Shown: positions 19,298 through 31,260 of the stretch, piece after piece | Numbering within the stretch: position 1 is the first letter of the stretch | Layout: the number at the start of each line of letters is the position of its first letter | Origin: Leptidea sinapis | Lineage: Eukaryota; Arthropoda; Insecta; Lepidoptera; Pieridae | Length of the DNA stretch: 64,000 bases | NCBI RefSeq assembly: GCF_905404315.1 | Contig: NC_066301.1 | Coordinates: 4,340,001 to 4,404,000 of the forward strand | Direction: 5' to 3' | Translations under genes and position numbers: made by a program | Notes under the pieces: model-generated | What the model was told of the DNA's origin: nothing | Seen by the model: the letters and a program-made list of their open reading frames with translations, nothing else | Database searches by the model: none

Positions 19298-19598
19298 CAG
19301 TGAGAGGCCCCTTTGCACAGGAGGCCGGCTAGATTATGGGTACCACAAAGGTGCCTATTTCTGCAGTGAAACAATAATGTGTAAACATTACGGTGTTTCG
19401 GTCTGAAGGATAGCTAGTGAAATTACTGGGCAAATGAGACTTAACATCTTATGCCTCAAGGTGACGAGCGCAATTGTAGTGCCGCTCAGAATTTTTGGGA
19501 TTTTCAAGCATCCTGAGCGGCACTGCATTATAATGGGTATCAATTACCATTAGCTGACCGTCCTGCTCGTCTCATCCCTTATTTTCATAGAAAAAAAG
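19298..19598 (+). mobile_element. Repeat A, copy 4, near full length
   Basis: It opens CAGTGAGAGGCCCCTTTGCA and ends CCCTTATTTTCATAGAAAAA. It shows a short internal deletion after GTCTGAAGG, where the GCGCCGTAG box is missing. Confidence 0.9.
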
Positions 19599-20098
19599 AA
19601 GTTTTCGAGTTTATCGCAAACATACAGACAGAGAGTTTACCGCGAATATACAGACAGACAGACGCGGCGGTGGAGTTTGTTTTATAACATCTAGTGATTA
19701 AGAAGAAAACTTTATTAACACGAAACATATAATTAATATGAAAAATCATTGTATCAACCCTACACTTTTTCTCACATATCTTGTACATTCATAACAGATG
19801 CAAAAACCTCTCTCGTAGATCAAGAGTTGCATTTCCCCACCGGTTACGGCGCCCTCGCTGCCTGGAGTGTGAGGTTCTATATTTAACCGTAGGTGGGCGG
19901 CTGTTCTAAATCCGCTACGCTCTACGTCTGAATGAAACTCTATTGTATGATGACTTCTGAAAAATTGCTAGATGATTAAAATACCACTACAACCAGTGTA
20001 TTCTGGTCTTCATTCTTTCGTTGTTACCGATTCTTATAAGAAATTGTATTGCTGATAAATCAACCGTCGATTACTATTGAAAATAATTACCATTATGA
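19599..20098. other. Unassigned, with a GC-richer block at 19820-19930
   Basis: The block around CGGTTACGGCGCCCTCGCTG stands out by composition but has no open frame or splice pair I trust. There is a short internal repeat of CAGACAGA near 19624-19660. Confidence 0.3.
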
Positions 20099-20411
20099 TT
20101 TTTTTTATGAAAATAAGCGACGAGACGAGCAGGACGTTCAACTGATGGTAATTGATGCGCCCTGCCCATTACAATGCAGTGCCGCTCAGGATTCTCGAAA
20201 AACTCCATAAATTTTGAGCGGCACTACAACTGCACTCGTCACCTTGAGACATAAGATGTTAAGTCTCATTTGCCCAGTAATGTCACTAGCTACGGCGCCC
20301 TTCAGACCGAAACACAGTTATGTCTACACATTACTGCTTCACGGTAGAAATAGGCGCCGTTGTAGTATACATAAGCTAGCCGGCATCCTGTGCATAGGAG
20401 CCTACCACTGG
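20099..20411 (-). mobile_element. Repeat A, copy 5, near full length
   Basis: Both ends in reverse: TTTTATGAAAATAAGCGACG at the left, GGAGCCTACCACTGG at the right. The hairpin core is intact. Confidence 0.9.
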
Positions 20412-20547
20412 TATGATATCGTAAAACATATTTCCGAATCTTGTCAAGCACCTTTTTAATATTCCTTTTGATAATTACGACAGCATGATTTACTAAGATT
20501 TCTATAATTACCCAAACTATTAAAGAAATACTTTTGCTAGAAACTGT

Positions 20548-20981
20548 CATAACCACAATGTTAACAGCAAGAACAGACATAAACTTATAATGAATATTAC
20601 TCGGCTAATTCGAGTTAGTGAGTCTTTTTGGGGCGATTTATATGCATTTACAACAAGATCCCAGAAAATGTTCAAAACAAAAGAATTACGATATTAAAAA
20701 GAATTGTTAAAAACGTTTGTATGCTAAAGATTACTATAACATAAATGACTTTCTTAATGATACCACAAATTGGAAATGGAGCGACCGCCCTCAGGCTATT
20801 AAATAATAAGTTAAATTGTGCGATATTACTTTGTAACCATATATTTTATGAAAAAAAAAGCTCGCTGAGTTTGTTGCGCCCGTTCTTCTCAAGTCTGAGG
20901 CATTCTTTTTGGAATGGGTGGTTTTTGACTTTCAATTAGTGATGTCATATTCCATTTTGAATAAAAATATTTGAATTTGAA
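20548..20981 (+). mobile_element. LINE D 3' end with C-terminal coding remnant
   Basis: Decayed coding (CHNHNVNSKNRHKLIMNITR, LIRVSESFW) precedes AAACGTTTGTATG and the 3' UTR with CGCTGAGTTTGTTGCGCCCG. It ends AAAAATATTTGAATTTGAAC. It abuts repeat A copy 5, so one may have inserted next to the other. Confidence 0.85.
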
Positions 20982-21200
20982 CTTGGTGAGCAACCAATAC
21001 TTTTATATAGGGATTTCTTCTGTACAGTAATAGACTACAATACGCACCTTCATAGTCTCAGTTCTTGTTATGTTAACTACTACTCATAATTGTAAATTGG
21101 CTCTTCATAATTATGTTAAGTATCGTTTAAGTTTTTATAGCTATTTGTGTTCCTAATAAATTAAATAATATATTACTTATTTAAATAAAATATATTAAAT
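20982..21200. other. Spacer
   Basis: AT-rich, nothing recognised. Confidence 0.3.
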
Positions 21201-21712
21201 AGCGCTCTACAAAGTGCAGGTCCGGCCACATATACGTCTGGTGCACCCCATAATAAGCTCGATCCATTTGACCGCGAGCAACGCAGAGCTGTTCGAATTG
21301 TCAGAAATCAGTGCTCTGTGAACAGCTGGATTACTTGGCGTTGCTTAGAGACGCCGCTTCATTGTGTGTCTTCTAACGCATTTGTCACGGGGAGTGTTCC
21401 GCAGAGCTGTTCCTGATTTCTGCCGCCGCATTCCACCTTTGCTCGACACGCCACAAATTAGGATACCACCTGGATGTGTGGTGTTCCTCCACAGTGCGGA
21501 TCAAAATGAACATTCTTCCACTTACCACAAAGCTATGGAACGAGCTTCCTTGTGCGGTGTTTTCGGGATGAAACGACATTGGTACCTTCAGAAAAAGTGC
21601 TTACACCTTCCACAAAGGTCGGCAACGCTCCTGTAATGGTATTGCAGGAGAATTTAGCCTGCGGTGATCATTTAACATCAGGTGACCTGTAAGCTCGTTT
21701 GTCCTCCTCTTA
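21201..21712 (+). pseudogene. LINE B ORF2 C-terminus and 3' end, plus strand
   Basis: Starts at the codons for LYKVQVRPH and continues through shifted frames corresponding to FDREQRRAVRIV-like, YRIYHGECSEELF-like and TTKLWNELPCAVF-like text, ending at GTCCTCCTCTTACATACAAA. This is the conserved tail after the reverse transcriptase of a jockey/CR1-type LINE. Several frameshifts; 5'-truncated at the same codon region as the 46870 copy. Confidence 0.85.
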
Positions 21713-21744
21713 CATACAAACATCTATCATATAAAAGAACTAGC

Positions 21745-21905
21745 TGACCAGACAGACGGAAAATCCGTTCCTAGCTGACCTCTACTCGGTGAAAAGGATA
21801 TTCCTACCAAATTTCAAGTCTTTAGCTCTAATGGTTCCAGAGATTTCGTGATGAGTGACTATATACGTGGAAATCTAAGTGGATAATCTGGAACCACCAC
21901 TGTTA
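21745..21905 (-). mobile_element. Helitron 3' end with rearranged repeat
   Basis: ACTAGCTGACCAGACAGACG is the reverse of a Helitron 3' end, and CCTAGCTGACCTCTACTCGG follows 34 bp later as a second partial copy. The text AAATTTCAAGTCTTTAGCTC is typical of internal parts of these repeats. Confidence 0.5.
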
Positions 21906-22842
21906 TTCTTTAAATAATTCTTTCCCCGTTTTAATTTTTCTCTTGATTTTTCTATAGAATCGAGGTACCTTGTAAAATACTCTCGAACCATTGAAAGTAA
22001 CTTGTCAAAAAAGGCAATAAATTGTTCAGGATTCCATCAAATCAGCCAGAACTCAGCAACTCAAAGCAGCGTACGTGACCACTCACGGTACACATGGGCT
22101 TAACCTCCTTCAAACGTCGTGTTGGTTTTCCCGGTCCCTGTTGTCATTGTATTATTCCGAATGGATTCCGGCTGTCACCACAATCCACGAGTTATTCCCA
22201 ACGAGTATTGAAACACGTGTTTTTTAAACTTGCTGTTTGTGTTAGGGCTAGATTGCCCGATGAATTTATTAGGATTTTCTTACGTCACCTCCGTTTAGGT
22301 TTTATTTTCTATGAACATATGTCCCTGCTGGTATATTTCTTATAACATCAGAGGGATTGGTTTTGTTTTTTTTTTTGGCAGAGTTTGGTTGCAAGTATAA
22401 GAAACCGTACATCCATAACGAGAGGACTTAAATTAATACGGTTTTAAGGAGAGTAATCTGTAATATTTTTTTACTGTTTGGAAGGTTTACTATTCAAACC
22501 AAATAGAGGCTGTATATATGTACGTATTTATTTACTTAGTCGTAAAATACTGATAGACATAGGTCAACTAAAACGAATATGTTATGCCACTAAAAATACT
22601 TGTTTAAAGTTCCATAAAGTCGCTTGTCAACCTTCAGTAACGTCACTAAATGAAGTTGGAAGCTAAAAAGCAAAACCAATATTTATGTTGGTTCGATTGT
22701 AAGAAGTTTAACTCGTAACAACGTAAAGTTATTGAATGAAAGTCTAAAATAGCTTTAGGGTTGTACCTTACCCATCGATAAAAAACACAAACGTACAAGT
22801 AACTTGTACTATTTATTATATATTCTTTAGTATCTTTAGTTG

Positions 22843-22878
<36 letters not shown>

Positions 22879-23447
22879 TATTGACAATCGAATTTATTAT
22901 CGATCAATCAGGTTAGTAAATTCTGAACGATAATGAATTCTATTGAGTACTTTCAAATACCCAGAACCAAGAAATTTTGCGAGTAGATTCCTTGACGTAG
23001 TAATCTTTAATTGTTAGAGTTTGAGCCCAAACACCTGTATCGCATATAATGGTATTGAAGCGATGAATCTATGCGTCATACTCGTAAACGGGATCTACTT
23101 GCGGAGGCTGAATAATGCTGTCATCGATAACCTTATTTTAATTCTTAAATAATAACTATATTTTCTTCTATATCTGTTGCGTGTTCATTTTCGTGTCGGC
23201 AACTCTATGTATTCAGGGTAATTTATCGGCAAATCATACAGGACTCTGTGTGTCAGAAAAAGCAATATTGTTGAGTGTCAAAGTTTGTAATGAAGATAGC
23301 CATTTTAATTTGTATATTATATGTATCCAGTTACATCATGTATTTATGTTAATTGTAATGAATGATTGCATCATCATAATATTTCATTTTCTGTTTTTAA
23401 TATGTGCTTGTTTTTTTTTTTCATATCTTTAGATGTCTATTGTTTTA
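21906..23447. other. Mostly unassigned; TA microsatellite inside
   Basis: About 1.5 kb. The frame 22094-22345 (plus) has no domain that I can name. A TA run sits at 22848-22876. No splice-flanked coding block was seen. Confidence 0.35.
22848..22876. repeat. (TA)n microsatellite
   Basis: About 14 TA units after GTGTA. Confidence 0.95.
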
Positions 23448-23761
23448 CCAGTGAGAGGCTCCATTGCACAGGATGGCGGCTAGATTATGTCTATGAACCA
23501 CAATGGTGCCTATTTCTAAGGTGATGCAGTTATTTCTAAACATCACTGTGTTTTGTTTTGAACGGCGCCGTAGCTAGTGAAATTGCTGGGCAAATGAGAC
23601 TGAACATCCTATGTCTCAAGGTGACGAGCGCAATTGTAGTGCTGCTCAGAATCTTTGGGTTTTTCAAGAATCCTAAGCGGCACTGCATTGTTATGGGCAA
23701 GGCTTATGAATTACCATCAGCTGAACGTCCTGCTCGCATCGTCCCTTATTTTAATAAAAAA
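23448..23761 (+). mobile_element. Repeat A, copy 6, near full length
   Basis: It opens CCAGTGAGAGGCTCCATTGC and ends CCCTTATTTTAATAAAAAAC. Confidence 0.9.
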
Positions 23762-24624
23762 CATTAAATATTTTACATTACATTTATGGCATTAATAACA
23801 ATAAATAAGTGATAAAACTATTTTGAGTTTAATGTTATATTAATAAAAAATATAATTCTAACTCAACCAAAGTCTCAAAACTAATTAACATCGATATTGG
23901 CTAAGCGTATTTAAATAATTAAACTGGACAAATTCGTAGCATTTAAATTCCGTTATTCAAAACCATGGAACAAGAAAATGACGACCTTAAACAATTTCAG
24001 AGCAAAACACGATTTATGTTTAATTTGGGCTTTCGTGTGTGGGTGTGGCGATAGCCCAGCGACAATATATCATCGATATCGGAGACCAGAGACGACCTAA
24101 ATGTTGTACCCACGCTTGTGTACGGTAATTATTCAGTTTCTGCAAAACCCTTCAATTATAACGTTAAGTAAGATAGATACTCGTTTAAAATATTTTAACA
24201 GGAGCATTAAATATTAATATTGCGTACTACCCTCAAAAATTAACACATACCTAGTACTGAAAAAAATCCATTAAAAGACTGTCAGCACAAACTTCATGAA
24301 TATTTTCATTTTCAAAAGTTCTTCACTGTTCAGCTAAATTCACAACTGTTAACATAACTTTGATGACTCAAATATACAAATAAAACAAATCAGATTTATT
24401 CAATTGGGTACAAAATGACTCTTTTGAATGTCATAGGTAATAACATTTCACCAAATACCACCACTACGGAAAAGGTTACAAGGGACCAAAAGGAAGGTAC
24501 CATAACCCATGTCTCCCAATAATGGCATTTTACAGGAGTCTTTGAGTGATCGGGAAATGCAATGGAAAGGTGAGCATTCCACCACACACCAGATTTAGAT
24601 ATGATGGAGGATTTTGTTGTTTAA
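23762..24624. other. Intergenic, nothing recognised
   Basis: No repeat or coding block recognised. The minus frame 24396-24587 has no domain. Confidence 0.4.
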
Positions 24625-24815
24625 TTTTTTTTATATGAAAGTAAGGGACGATTCGAGCAGGACGTTCAGCTGATGGTAATTGATACGCCCTGCCCATTAC
24701 AATGTAGTGGCGCTCAGGATTATTGAAAAACCCCAAAAATTCTGAGCGGCACTATAACTGCGCTCGTCACCTTAACCCATAAGTTGTTAATTCTCATTTG
24801 CCCAGTAATTTCACG
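24625..24815 (-). mobile_element. Repeat A, copy 7, 5'-truncated
   Basis: Tail and hairpin half in reverse (GGACGTTCAGCTGATGGTAA, then ATTCTGAGCGGCACT), stopping at CCCAGTAATTTCACG. Confidence 0.88.
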
Positions 24816-25756
24816 TAGTAAGTAGAACTGTAGACTCTTGCCACGGAACCCAAAGATCGATCCTCACTATCGAAAATAAATGGCGTGTTTTTATTTTTTC
24901 AATTTACATGTACGTTTATATGGTGCTTAGTAAGGTCTGCAATCCTCTTGTGTCATATCCTCATCTATACCACAAATTATCGATAGTGATGTTCCCCTCA
25001 CTAGAGATTCTTAAGTCTTACGAACGCCGTATCATTGCTAAATGTATTTCCTGGTTCCCGTTGTTTTAAAACGTAGCAAACCGAATTTACTGACTCTCCG
25101 TCAGGGTTGACAATAATCAAATTGATTTATTGAATTAAATAGTGAATACCTTTTCTTTGATTTATATTTCAATCAGCTTTTGACGATAATTTAATATGAA
25201 ACTGAAGAACATGGGAATCTTTATTCGGTGCTTATTGTCGCGTTTTATCGAGTGTTATTTGAATAAAATAAATACACAACCTGCATTTGTGCTCATCCCA
25301 CAGTTTGGAAAACGTCAAGAGTTCGCTATAACTATTGTCATTATGTAAATAGCAATGACAGGCTGTTTTATTGTAAGCTTACTGCCTACGTCACAACACA
25401 ACACGACACCATTTATAAAACTTTTGTCGAACTGATGAATTACCTTTATTATTCAGCTTTTTGTGTCAAGTAGTTGACAATATTATGGAAGCAGATGGCC
25501 TACTCATAAATCATAATCAATAGAAAGACCGAAGCCGTAATTTACCTTAATTGTGTATACTTATAAAAAAAGATTTGTTGCTTTAGGTATCAGCAAGTTT
25601 CCGAAAATGAAGAAGTCCTATGATTTAAAAACACAGCTTCAATTTCTAGCTGTACATTTAGGACTTATAAAATGTTCATGTTATACCTTTTTAATAATAA
25701 TAATACTTTATTCAGAGTACGTGGATCGATGCATGTACGTTCTGCAATAACTATGT
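24816..25756. other. Intergenic, nothing recognised
   Basis: No supported feature in about 0.9 kb. Confidence 0.4.
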
Positions 25757-26049
25757 TTTACTAAGTGAAACTTCTTTAGAATCGTTGTGATTTGACACTC
25801 GATGAAACGAAAAAGCGAGACGATATAGACACAAACAGGTAAATGTATAGGACTCAGCCGGCGAGAGAATTAGACAGGCACATAAATTCATAAGATTTAA
25901 CTTGGAAGAAAATGAGATAGGATTCAATAATAATAGGAAGAAAATACCAGTGTTTTGGTACCAGGCGATCATAGTTGATGAAGAGATTGTCTTATGTATG
26001 ACCGCGAGTATACCTTGATATATTCTGGCGATGACGTCAGACACACAAA

Positions 26050-26557
26050 GTTCATTATGTAATATCGACTGAATTGCACTCATTCAAATACTGATAATAG
26101 CCTGAATCTGCTCGTATGTCACATGACGGTCAACTAATACAATAGTTCGCACAGCTGCGATGTTTTCAGGCGTGACCGCTGTTCTTGGTCGACCTGCAGA
26201 AGAAACAGTGCTGAGCGACACACGACCGCGTCGGATCCCGGCATACCAGCGGTATATTGTCGTTTGACTCAGTGCTTCAACATCATAAATCGAAACAAGT
26301 TCACTGAGACATTTACCTTGGGATAAGCCGCGACGAAAATTGTGATAAATTGTGGCACGAAAATGTTCACGCGTGAGCTCCATTTCTGTCAACGACGTGT
26401 CAACTTTAAACCTACATAGTTTTTGTTTTTGAACTTTTTTTTTAATTGTATGAATGTCATTAAGGTTCTAAGAGGCCAGTATTCAAATTCTAAGAAAAGG
26501 TTTTATTGTAACTCAATCAGAAATATTCTATTCCCGATCATTTCAGTGTGCCCCTCG
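26050..26557 (-). mobile_element. Mariner 5' fragment nested in repeat R
   Basis: On the minus strand it begins CGAGGGGCACACTGAAATGA directly after TA (26558-26559), the mariner target. It then has a 5' UTR and the transposase start. The 3' two thirds, including the catalytic domain and 3' inverted repeat, are absent. Confidence 0.8.
26084..26383 (-). pseudogene. Mariner transposase N-terminus (paired HTH)
   Basis: The frame from the inner ATG reads MELTREHFRATIYHNFRRGL, SQGKCLSEL, then TTIYRWYAGIRRGRVSL and AGRPRTAVTPENIAAVR. These are the two helix-turn-helix units and GRP linker that bind the transposon ends. I chose the second Met (MELTREH) because family proteins start there. The frame stops at QAIISI, but the next codons after the stop still read MSAIQSILHNELCV, the next conserved helix. 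The protein is therefore cut by a point stop and then by deletion near 26045. Confidence 0.88.
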
Positions 26558-26700
26558 TATGGTAGCGGTGATAGTAATGTCTTTCATAGCGGTTAAAATC
26601 ATGTGTCATCCTGTCATGTGACAACATGTACAAGGACCTCATATGCAGTTTAGAGGTTCATACACAATGCACATCTTAAAATTAGTATTCAAGTGCTGAC

Positions 26701-27090
26701 CCGTTGTTGTTCAATGGTGGTCGTGGTTCTATTTGTGCTCTGCTTCATACCCCCTCCTCTCGTGTTTACCAAGGAAAACTCCCAGTGGTTGCTTGGGCCT
26801 CAGCTTTGTACTTGTGTTAATACGTCTTTGTGTGCGCATGCGTAGTACAAAGCATGAAAAAGGCATCACAACAATCGTTTTGTTTTTTATACGTATGAAA
26901 CGTTTGTAGAGATTTTTTCGTCATTTTCATAATAAAATTCTTCATCATTTTTGAAGGTTTCACTTCTACCTCTTGTGAATTGCACACATGTTTTATTTAC
27001 AATTTATTTCTTTACTTCCTCAAGTAAGTTGAAATCTTTAAGTATTTTTGTTCCGTTACTTTGCATTGATTATATTTAAATTTGTCAAAT
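26701..27090. other. Intergenic, nothing recognised
   Basis: No supported feature. Confidence 0.4.
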
Positions 27091-27292
27091 GATAAAGCTG
27101 TGGAATGAACTTCCTCGTGCGGTGTTTCCAGGACGATACGACATGGGTACATTAAAAAAAAAGCGCGTACACCTTCCTTCAAGGCCGGCAACGCTCCTGT
27201 GATTCCTCTGGTGTTGTAAGAGAATGTGGGCGCAGGTGATCACTTAATACCAGGTGACCCGTACGCTCGTGTGTCCTCCTTTTCCATAAAAA
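27091..27292 (+). mobile_element. LINE B 3' end, plus strand
   Basis: Codes for KLWNELPRAVFPGRYDMGT, then a poly-A slip (A9) breaks the frame before RVHLPSRPATLL-like text. It ends GTGTGTCCTCCTTTTCCATA followed by an A-run. 5'-truncated to about 200 bp. Confidence 0.9.
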
Positions 27293-27576
27293 AAGTTACC
27301 TAAGCAAGATCATTGATTCAATTTAATATAAAAATATATTAAAGTCAATACAAAATAAATGACACATAATTGAGATAAAAGCAAGCATTACTATTTTTGC
27401 TAACTGTACTCATGTAACTGCAAGTACTAGCCGCAATTTTAGATTATTTTCTTTTTCTCTATTAACCCGAGTTTAAGCGAGCGATACATGATTTATGACG
27501 CCTAGCTTCGTTGCTAATAAAAATAGTCCATAAATAATAAAAGGCGCGTGAAAATCTGACAAGCAGTTTGCCTTTA
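27293..27576. other. Spacer
   Basis: AT-rich, nothing recognised. Confidence 0.3.
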
Positions 27577-28015
27577 ATTTTTTTTATAAAAAAGGACGAC
27601 AAACGATCGGGCTAACTGATGCTAAGTGATCACCGCCACATTCTCCTGCAATACCAACGGAATCACAGGAGCGTTGCCCGCCATTTAGGAATGTGTGCTC
27701 GCTTTTTTTTTGATTTAGGAAACACCGCGCAAGGAAACTCATTCAGTATTTTGGTTATTCGTGGAAGAGAAATCGGGACAATAAGATACTAATGATAAAT
27801 GTGGTAGAAGACACACAATGAAGGGACAAGCCTACGTAAGGCTATGTGCTCCAAGTTATAGACCACTGGATCCCCAACAATTTAAGTACCTCTGCGTTTC
27901 ACGCTGTCAAATGCTTCGAACTGGTGGGATCCAGCAGACCAGACACTAGAGCAATACTATGCGCTTTGAGCACTAGAATGTGGACTGACTTGGAGTAGGC
28001 TTGGTCCACTTATGA
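27577..28015 (-). mobile_element. LINE B 3' end, minus strand, decayed
   Basis: Reverse of LINE B with gaps: TTTTTTATAAAAAAGGACGA at the 3' end, CACAGGAGCGTTGCC, then GGTAGAAGACACACAATGAA and CACTAGAATGTGGACTGAC. Many indels; no open frame remains. Confidence 0.75.
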
Positions 28016-29120
28016 CACAAATTTTCTTAATAATACAGTTGTAGAACAGTAGTACTTAAACTTCATATGAGCACTAACAACATCACCGACGCACGCACAC
28101 ATACACATGATTTACGCGGCCGCTAAGCAATCATGGGAAGACAAAACTATTGAGTGCCACGCCGTACGTCGTCGGCTGCCGCGACAAGTCGCTGTCCGGG
28201 GTAAAGGAGGATGGCGATGGAGGATTCATGTATTTTGAGACCCATTGAAAGAAGTGGCGTTCATCATGGAAACTTATTAAAAATTGTAGAACGTTACAAA
28301 ACTAGCAAAAAAGCAAATCGTAAGTAAGTCTAAAAAGTGGGAGTAAAAAGATACAGCTAAAAGTAAAATATAACCTAAAATTATTAATCTAAATCTATTG
28401 TTCAATCAATAATTTGTATCTTATATCTATGCCTAATTACTATCTGCTAAAAGATAAAATAATATTTATGTGGAAGGTTGGCCAAGTGCTAATTATTGAG
28501 GATTCACAATTCATTCTTTTTTCAAGCTGGTATCGAATCTTTTAAAGATACTTAACTACTGATTTTACTATCAAAAAACGATAATAATCTTATTGAATCT
28601 AATTTTTAATAATTACTGAACTACTGACTTGAGTAGGTATAGATAGTTTGTTGGTGTCGGAACATCCATATAAAATGAATGTCATGTCAAAAAAATGTAG
28701 ATGTCAAACGTTCCTTTAATGCAAGATGACTTATTTTTTGATAAATTATTATAATTTATTTCTTTTGACTCAATAATTTTTATATAATTTATATATAAAC
28801 TTATGTTTATAATTAATATAAACTTGTACTTGTACGATGCTTCCTTAATTTTTAAATTATGTGGGTCCATTCTCGCCATCCTCCATGTACCAACCATAGC
28901 GCACCGCCCAGGTGTAGATATAAATGTCAAGGAGACCTCTGACTTAAGCTACTGTTCTTTAACTATATTGTGGTTTCTTCGTAGTTAAATTGATCCTCGA
29001 TAGTACACACTGGCAATGTGTATCTTCTAGTAACCTCCATACAGTGTTAGACATTCCTTGCTACGCCACATTGCTACGAGGTCCGTAGAGCTATTTATAA
29101 ATCCACGGACAGGTGTGTGT
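28016..29120. other. Unassigned; GC-richer block at 28120-28225
   Basis: The block around GCCACGCCGTACGTCGTCGG is notably GC-rich for this window but has no clear frame. The facing frames 28682-28930 (minus) and 28803-28988 (plus) share TGGGCGGTGCGCTATGG-type sequence and match nothing I know. Confidence 0.3.
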
Positions 29121-29420
29121 GAAAATAAGGGACGAGACATGCAGGACGTTCAGCTGATGGTAATTAATACGCCCTGCCCATTACAATACAGTGCTGCCCA
29201 GGATTATTGAAAAACCCAAATATTCTGAGCGGTCCTAAACTGCGCAAGTCACCTAGAGACATAATAATAATAATAATATTGACACACTAAGATGTCAAGT
29301 CTCATTTGTCCGGTAATTTCAATAGCTACGGCGCCCTTTAAATCGAAACACAGTAATGCTTACACATTACTACTTCACGGCAGAAATAGGCGCCGGTGCA
29401 AAGGAGCCTGCCACTGGTAG
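29121..29420 (-). mobile_element. Repeat A, copy 8, with a micro-insertion
   Basis: Full outline in reverse from GAAAATAAGGGACGAGACAT to AGGAGCCTGCCACTGG. Between GAGACATA and AGATGTCAAG it carries about 26 extra bases, ATAATAATAATATTGACACA-like, identical in style to the 3' tail of SINE S1. The GTGGTACCCATAATC segment is deleted. Confidence 0.88.
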
Positions 29421-30327
29421 TGTAGACGGGGTAGTTATAAAAATTACCCGAAATTCTCACTATCATTATATTTGGGCAGACTTTTCACGTATTAAAATTT
29501 ACAATAAGTAATTAATACTGAAAACCCTGCGCTCTAGTTTAAATAGGTCACGTCTAATCGCGTTAATGCTAATAAATGACAGAAGGGCCAACTGACTCAC
29601 ACGAAACATATTGAAGTTACTTTAACTAAAGATCTAAATATTATGTGCAGTATACCTGGTTTTAATCATCACTAAGCAATAATATTTATATTATTTCCTT
29701 ATCATTTACACACAATCAGACAATATCCAGATTAAACAGAAATTTATTAGAGTATGATCTTATTTGAACTTTGATACTGTCTTGGAATCTATCTGTGCTA
29801 AGGGTAAAAAACGGTTTATCTCGATTTCTGCCTAAACTACAAATCCTATGGAAAGAAGTTGAATAGTAATGTTGTAGGTAAACTTTTGTTTTTTACACAC
29901 TTTTCACATAATTTATGCGAAAATTTGAAGGTTTTATATTTTTATTCTGTAACTAAAAAAAACTATATAAAAGATAAACCAGCTCCAACTTCCACTTCCC
30001 AGCCTCACACCGCCCGTAAATTATTTTTCCTATAATTTTCATATATTCTCTTCCAATGGCTTTCATCCTAATATTTTTCGTTTAAAAAATTATCAATCCT
30101 GGTCTAATACGGAACCCTGGAAACAGAAATAGGCAGGCGCGTTTATTCCCAGCAGATTAGATTACGTCACAATCGGGATAACATCTGCGCCACAGACTCT
30201 CATTGTATTAGATGCACGAAGTAACATTTAACATAAATTTACCGGATTCCGATTTTTTTTTAATTCAAAGTTAGAAGGGTTAACCTTTGCTACTAATATC
30301 TATATAGATGAAAATTTTTAAATGTAT
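29421..30327. other. Intergenic, nothing recognised
   Basis: No supported feature in about 0.9 kb. Confidence 0.4.
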
Positions 30328-30646
30328 CATCATCACCATCATCAGCTGGAAGACGTCCACCGCTGCACAAAGGCCTCCCCCAAAGATTTCCGGCGATGTT
30401 GACCAGATTGTCGGTTCATCTTGTGGGGGTCCAACACTATGTCTTCCGGTATGTAATCGTCATTCAAAGACTTTACTACCCCAACAGCCATTTGTCCGTT
30501 GAGCTATATGCCCTGCCAACTGCCACTTCAGTTTCGCAACCATCTAAGCTATATCGGTAACTTCGGTTCTCCTACGGATTTCCTCATTTCTGATTCGATC
30601 TCGCAAGGGAACTCCGAGGATAGCCCTTTCCATTGCCCGCTGTACG
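30328..30646 (-). pseudogene. RTE LINE C C-terminus, minus strand
   Basis: Tail CATCATCACCATCATC, then in reverse CAGCTGGAAGACGTCCACCG and ATCTCGCAAGGGAACTCCGA. The coding strand holds the decayed VSLRDRIRNE, LQWQLAG and KTSTAAQRPPP-side text of the RTE family seen intact at 39273-39690. Multiple frame breaks, 5'-truncated. Confidence 0.85.
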
Positions 30647-30752
30647 ACAATGTTAAATACTTAATAATACGAGAGAGTTAATTAAAAATAAAAGTGTAAC
30701 AATATAATAATGAGTGCTGAATGAATATTTAGGGAGCAAAATAAAAGTAGTA

Positions 30753-30975
30753 GCCCCACGCACACACCTACACTACTACAGGCCGATAGGCAGCCATTAT
30801 GAGAATTGTCATCGTCTGTGACAGACCAGTTTGCGTCTCAATAAAATATTTTAAAAATGCCATCGTGCGTTGTGAAAAAGTGTAAAAACGATACTATATA
30901 AGTATTTGTAACCGCACACACACTAGCATAACGGTGCTTCACTTGATAATGTCACGGCGCGGAGTCCTTCCTTTC
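30753..30975 (+). repeat. Repeat with THAP-like start, copy 1
   Basis: Shares CCCCACGCACACACCTACAC, TACTACAGGCCGATAGGC and GTCTCAATAAAATATTTTAA with 52748-53033 in the same orientation. Class not determined; a P-like DNA transposon is suggested by the encoded start. Confidence 0.75.
30857..30901 (+). pseudogene. THAP-like N-terminal peptide
   Basis: ATG opens MPSCVVKKCKNDTI then TAA. The C-x4-C spacing after a short MPS start is the opening of a THAP finger. GTATTT at the stop could be a weak splice donor, which would make this a first exon, but no second exon was found. The copy at 52853 has the same layout. Confidence 0.4.
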
Positions 30976-31021
30976 CCGCATTGCGATATTATTATTCAAA
31001 TACATTCCAACACTACACTTA

Positions 31022-31062
<41 letters not shown>

Positions 31063-31260
31063 ATAAATTACAGCGCTTATACTAAAAAATTTAGTGTGGT
31101 ATCATGATTACTACCCACATAGCTTTTCAATGTCTGCGTCCCATATTATGTGTTCTATTTTCAAAGTTATGTAATCGCACAAAGCATTTCATATTATTAA
31201 GAAGTCCACCATAAATGTAATTTTAGTTCGGATTTTAAAATCTTTTGACCTTCTGACTTT
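30976..31260. other. Spacer with TA microsatellite
   Basis: (TA)n at 31031-31059 after an A-run. Nothing else seen. Confidence 0.5.
31031..31059. repeat. (TA)n microsatellite
   Basis: About 14 TA units. Confidence 0.95.

Larger units (their letters stand above)
25757..26700 (-). repeat. Dispersed repeat R, copy 2, interrupted by mariner
   Basis: It matches 5258-5655 in reverse in two halves, 26560-26700 and 25757-26050. Between them lies a mariner 5' fragment. About 40 bp of repeat R present in copy 1 (from TTTATGTTCTCCTAGTG on) is missing at the inner side of the insertion. Confidence 0.82.

Noticed and set aside
28682..28988. Facing frames around TGGGCGGTGCGCTATGG
   Set aside because: Looked exon-like by GC, but no frame has both a plausible acceptor and donor and no family was recognised.
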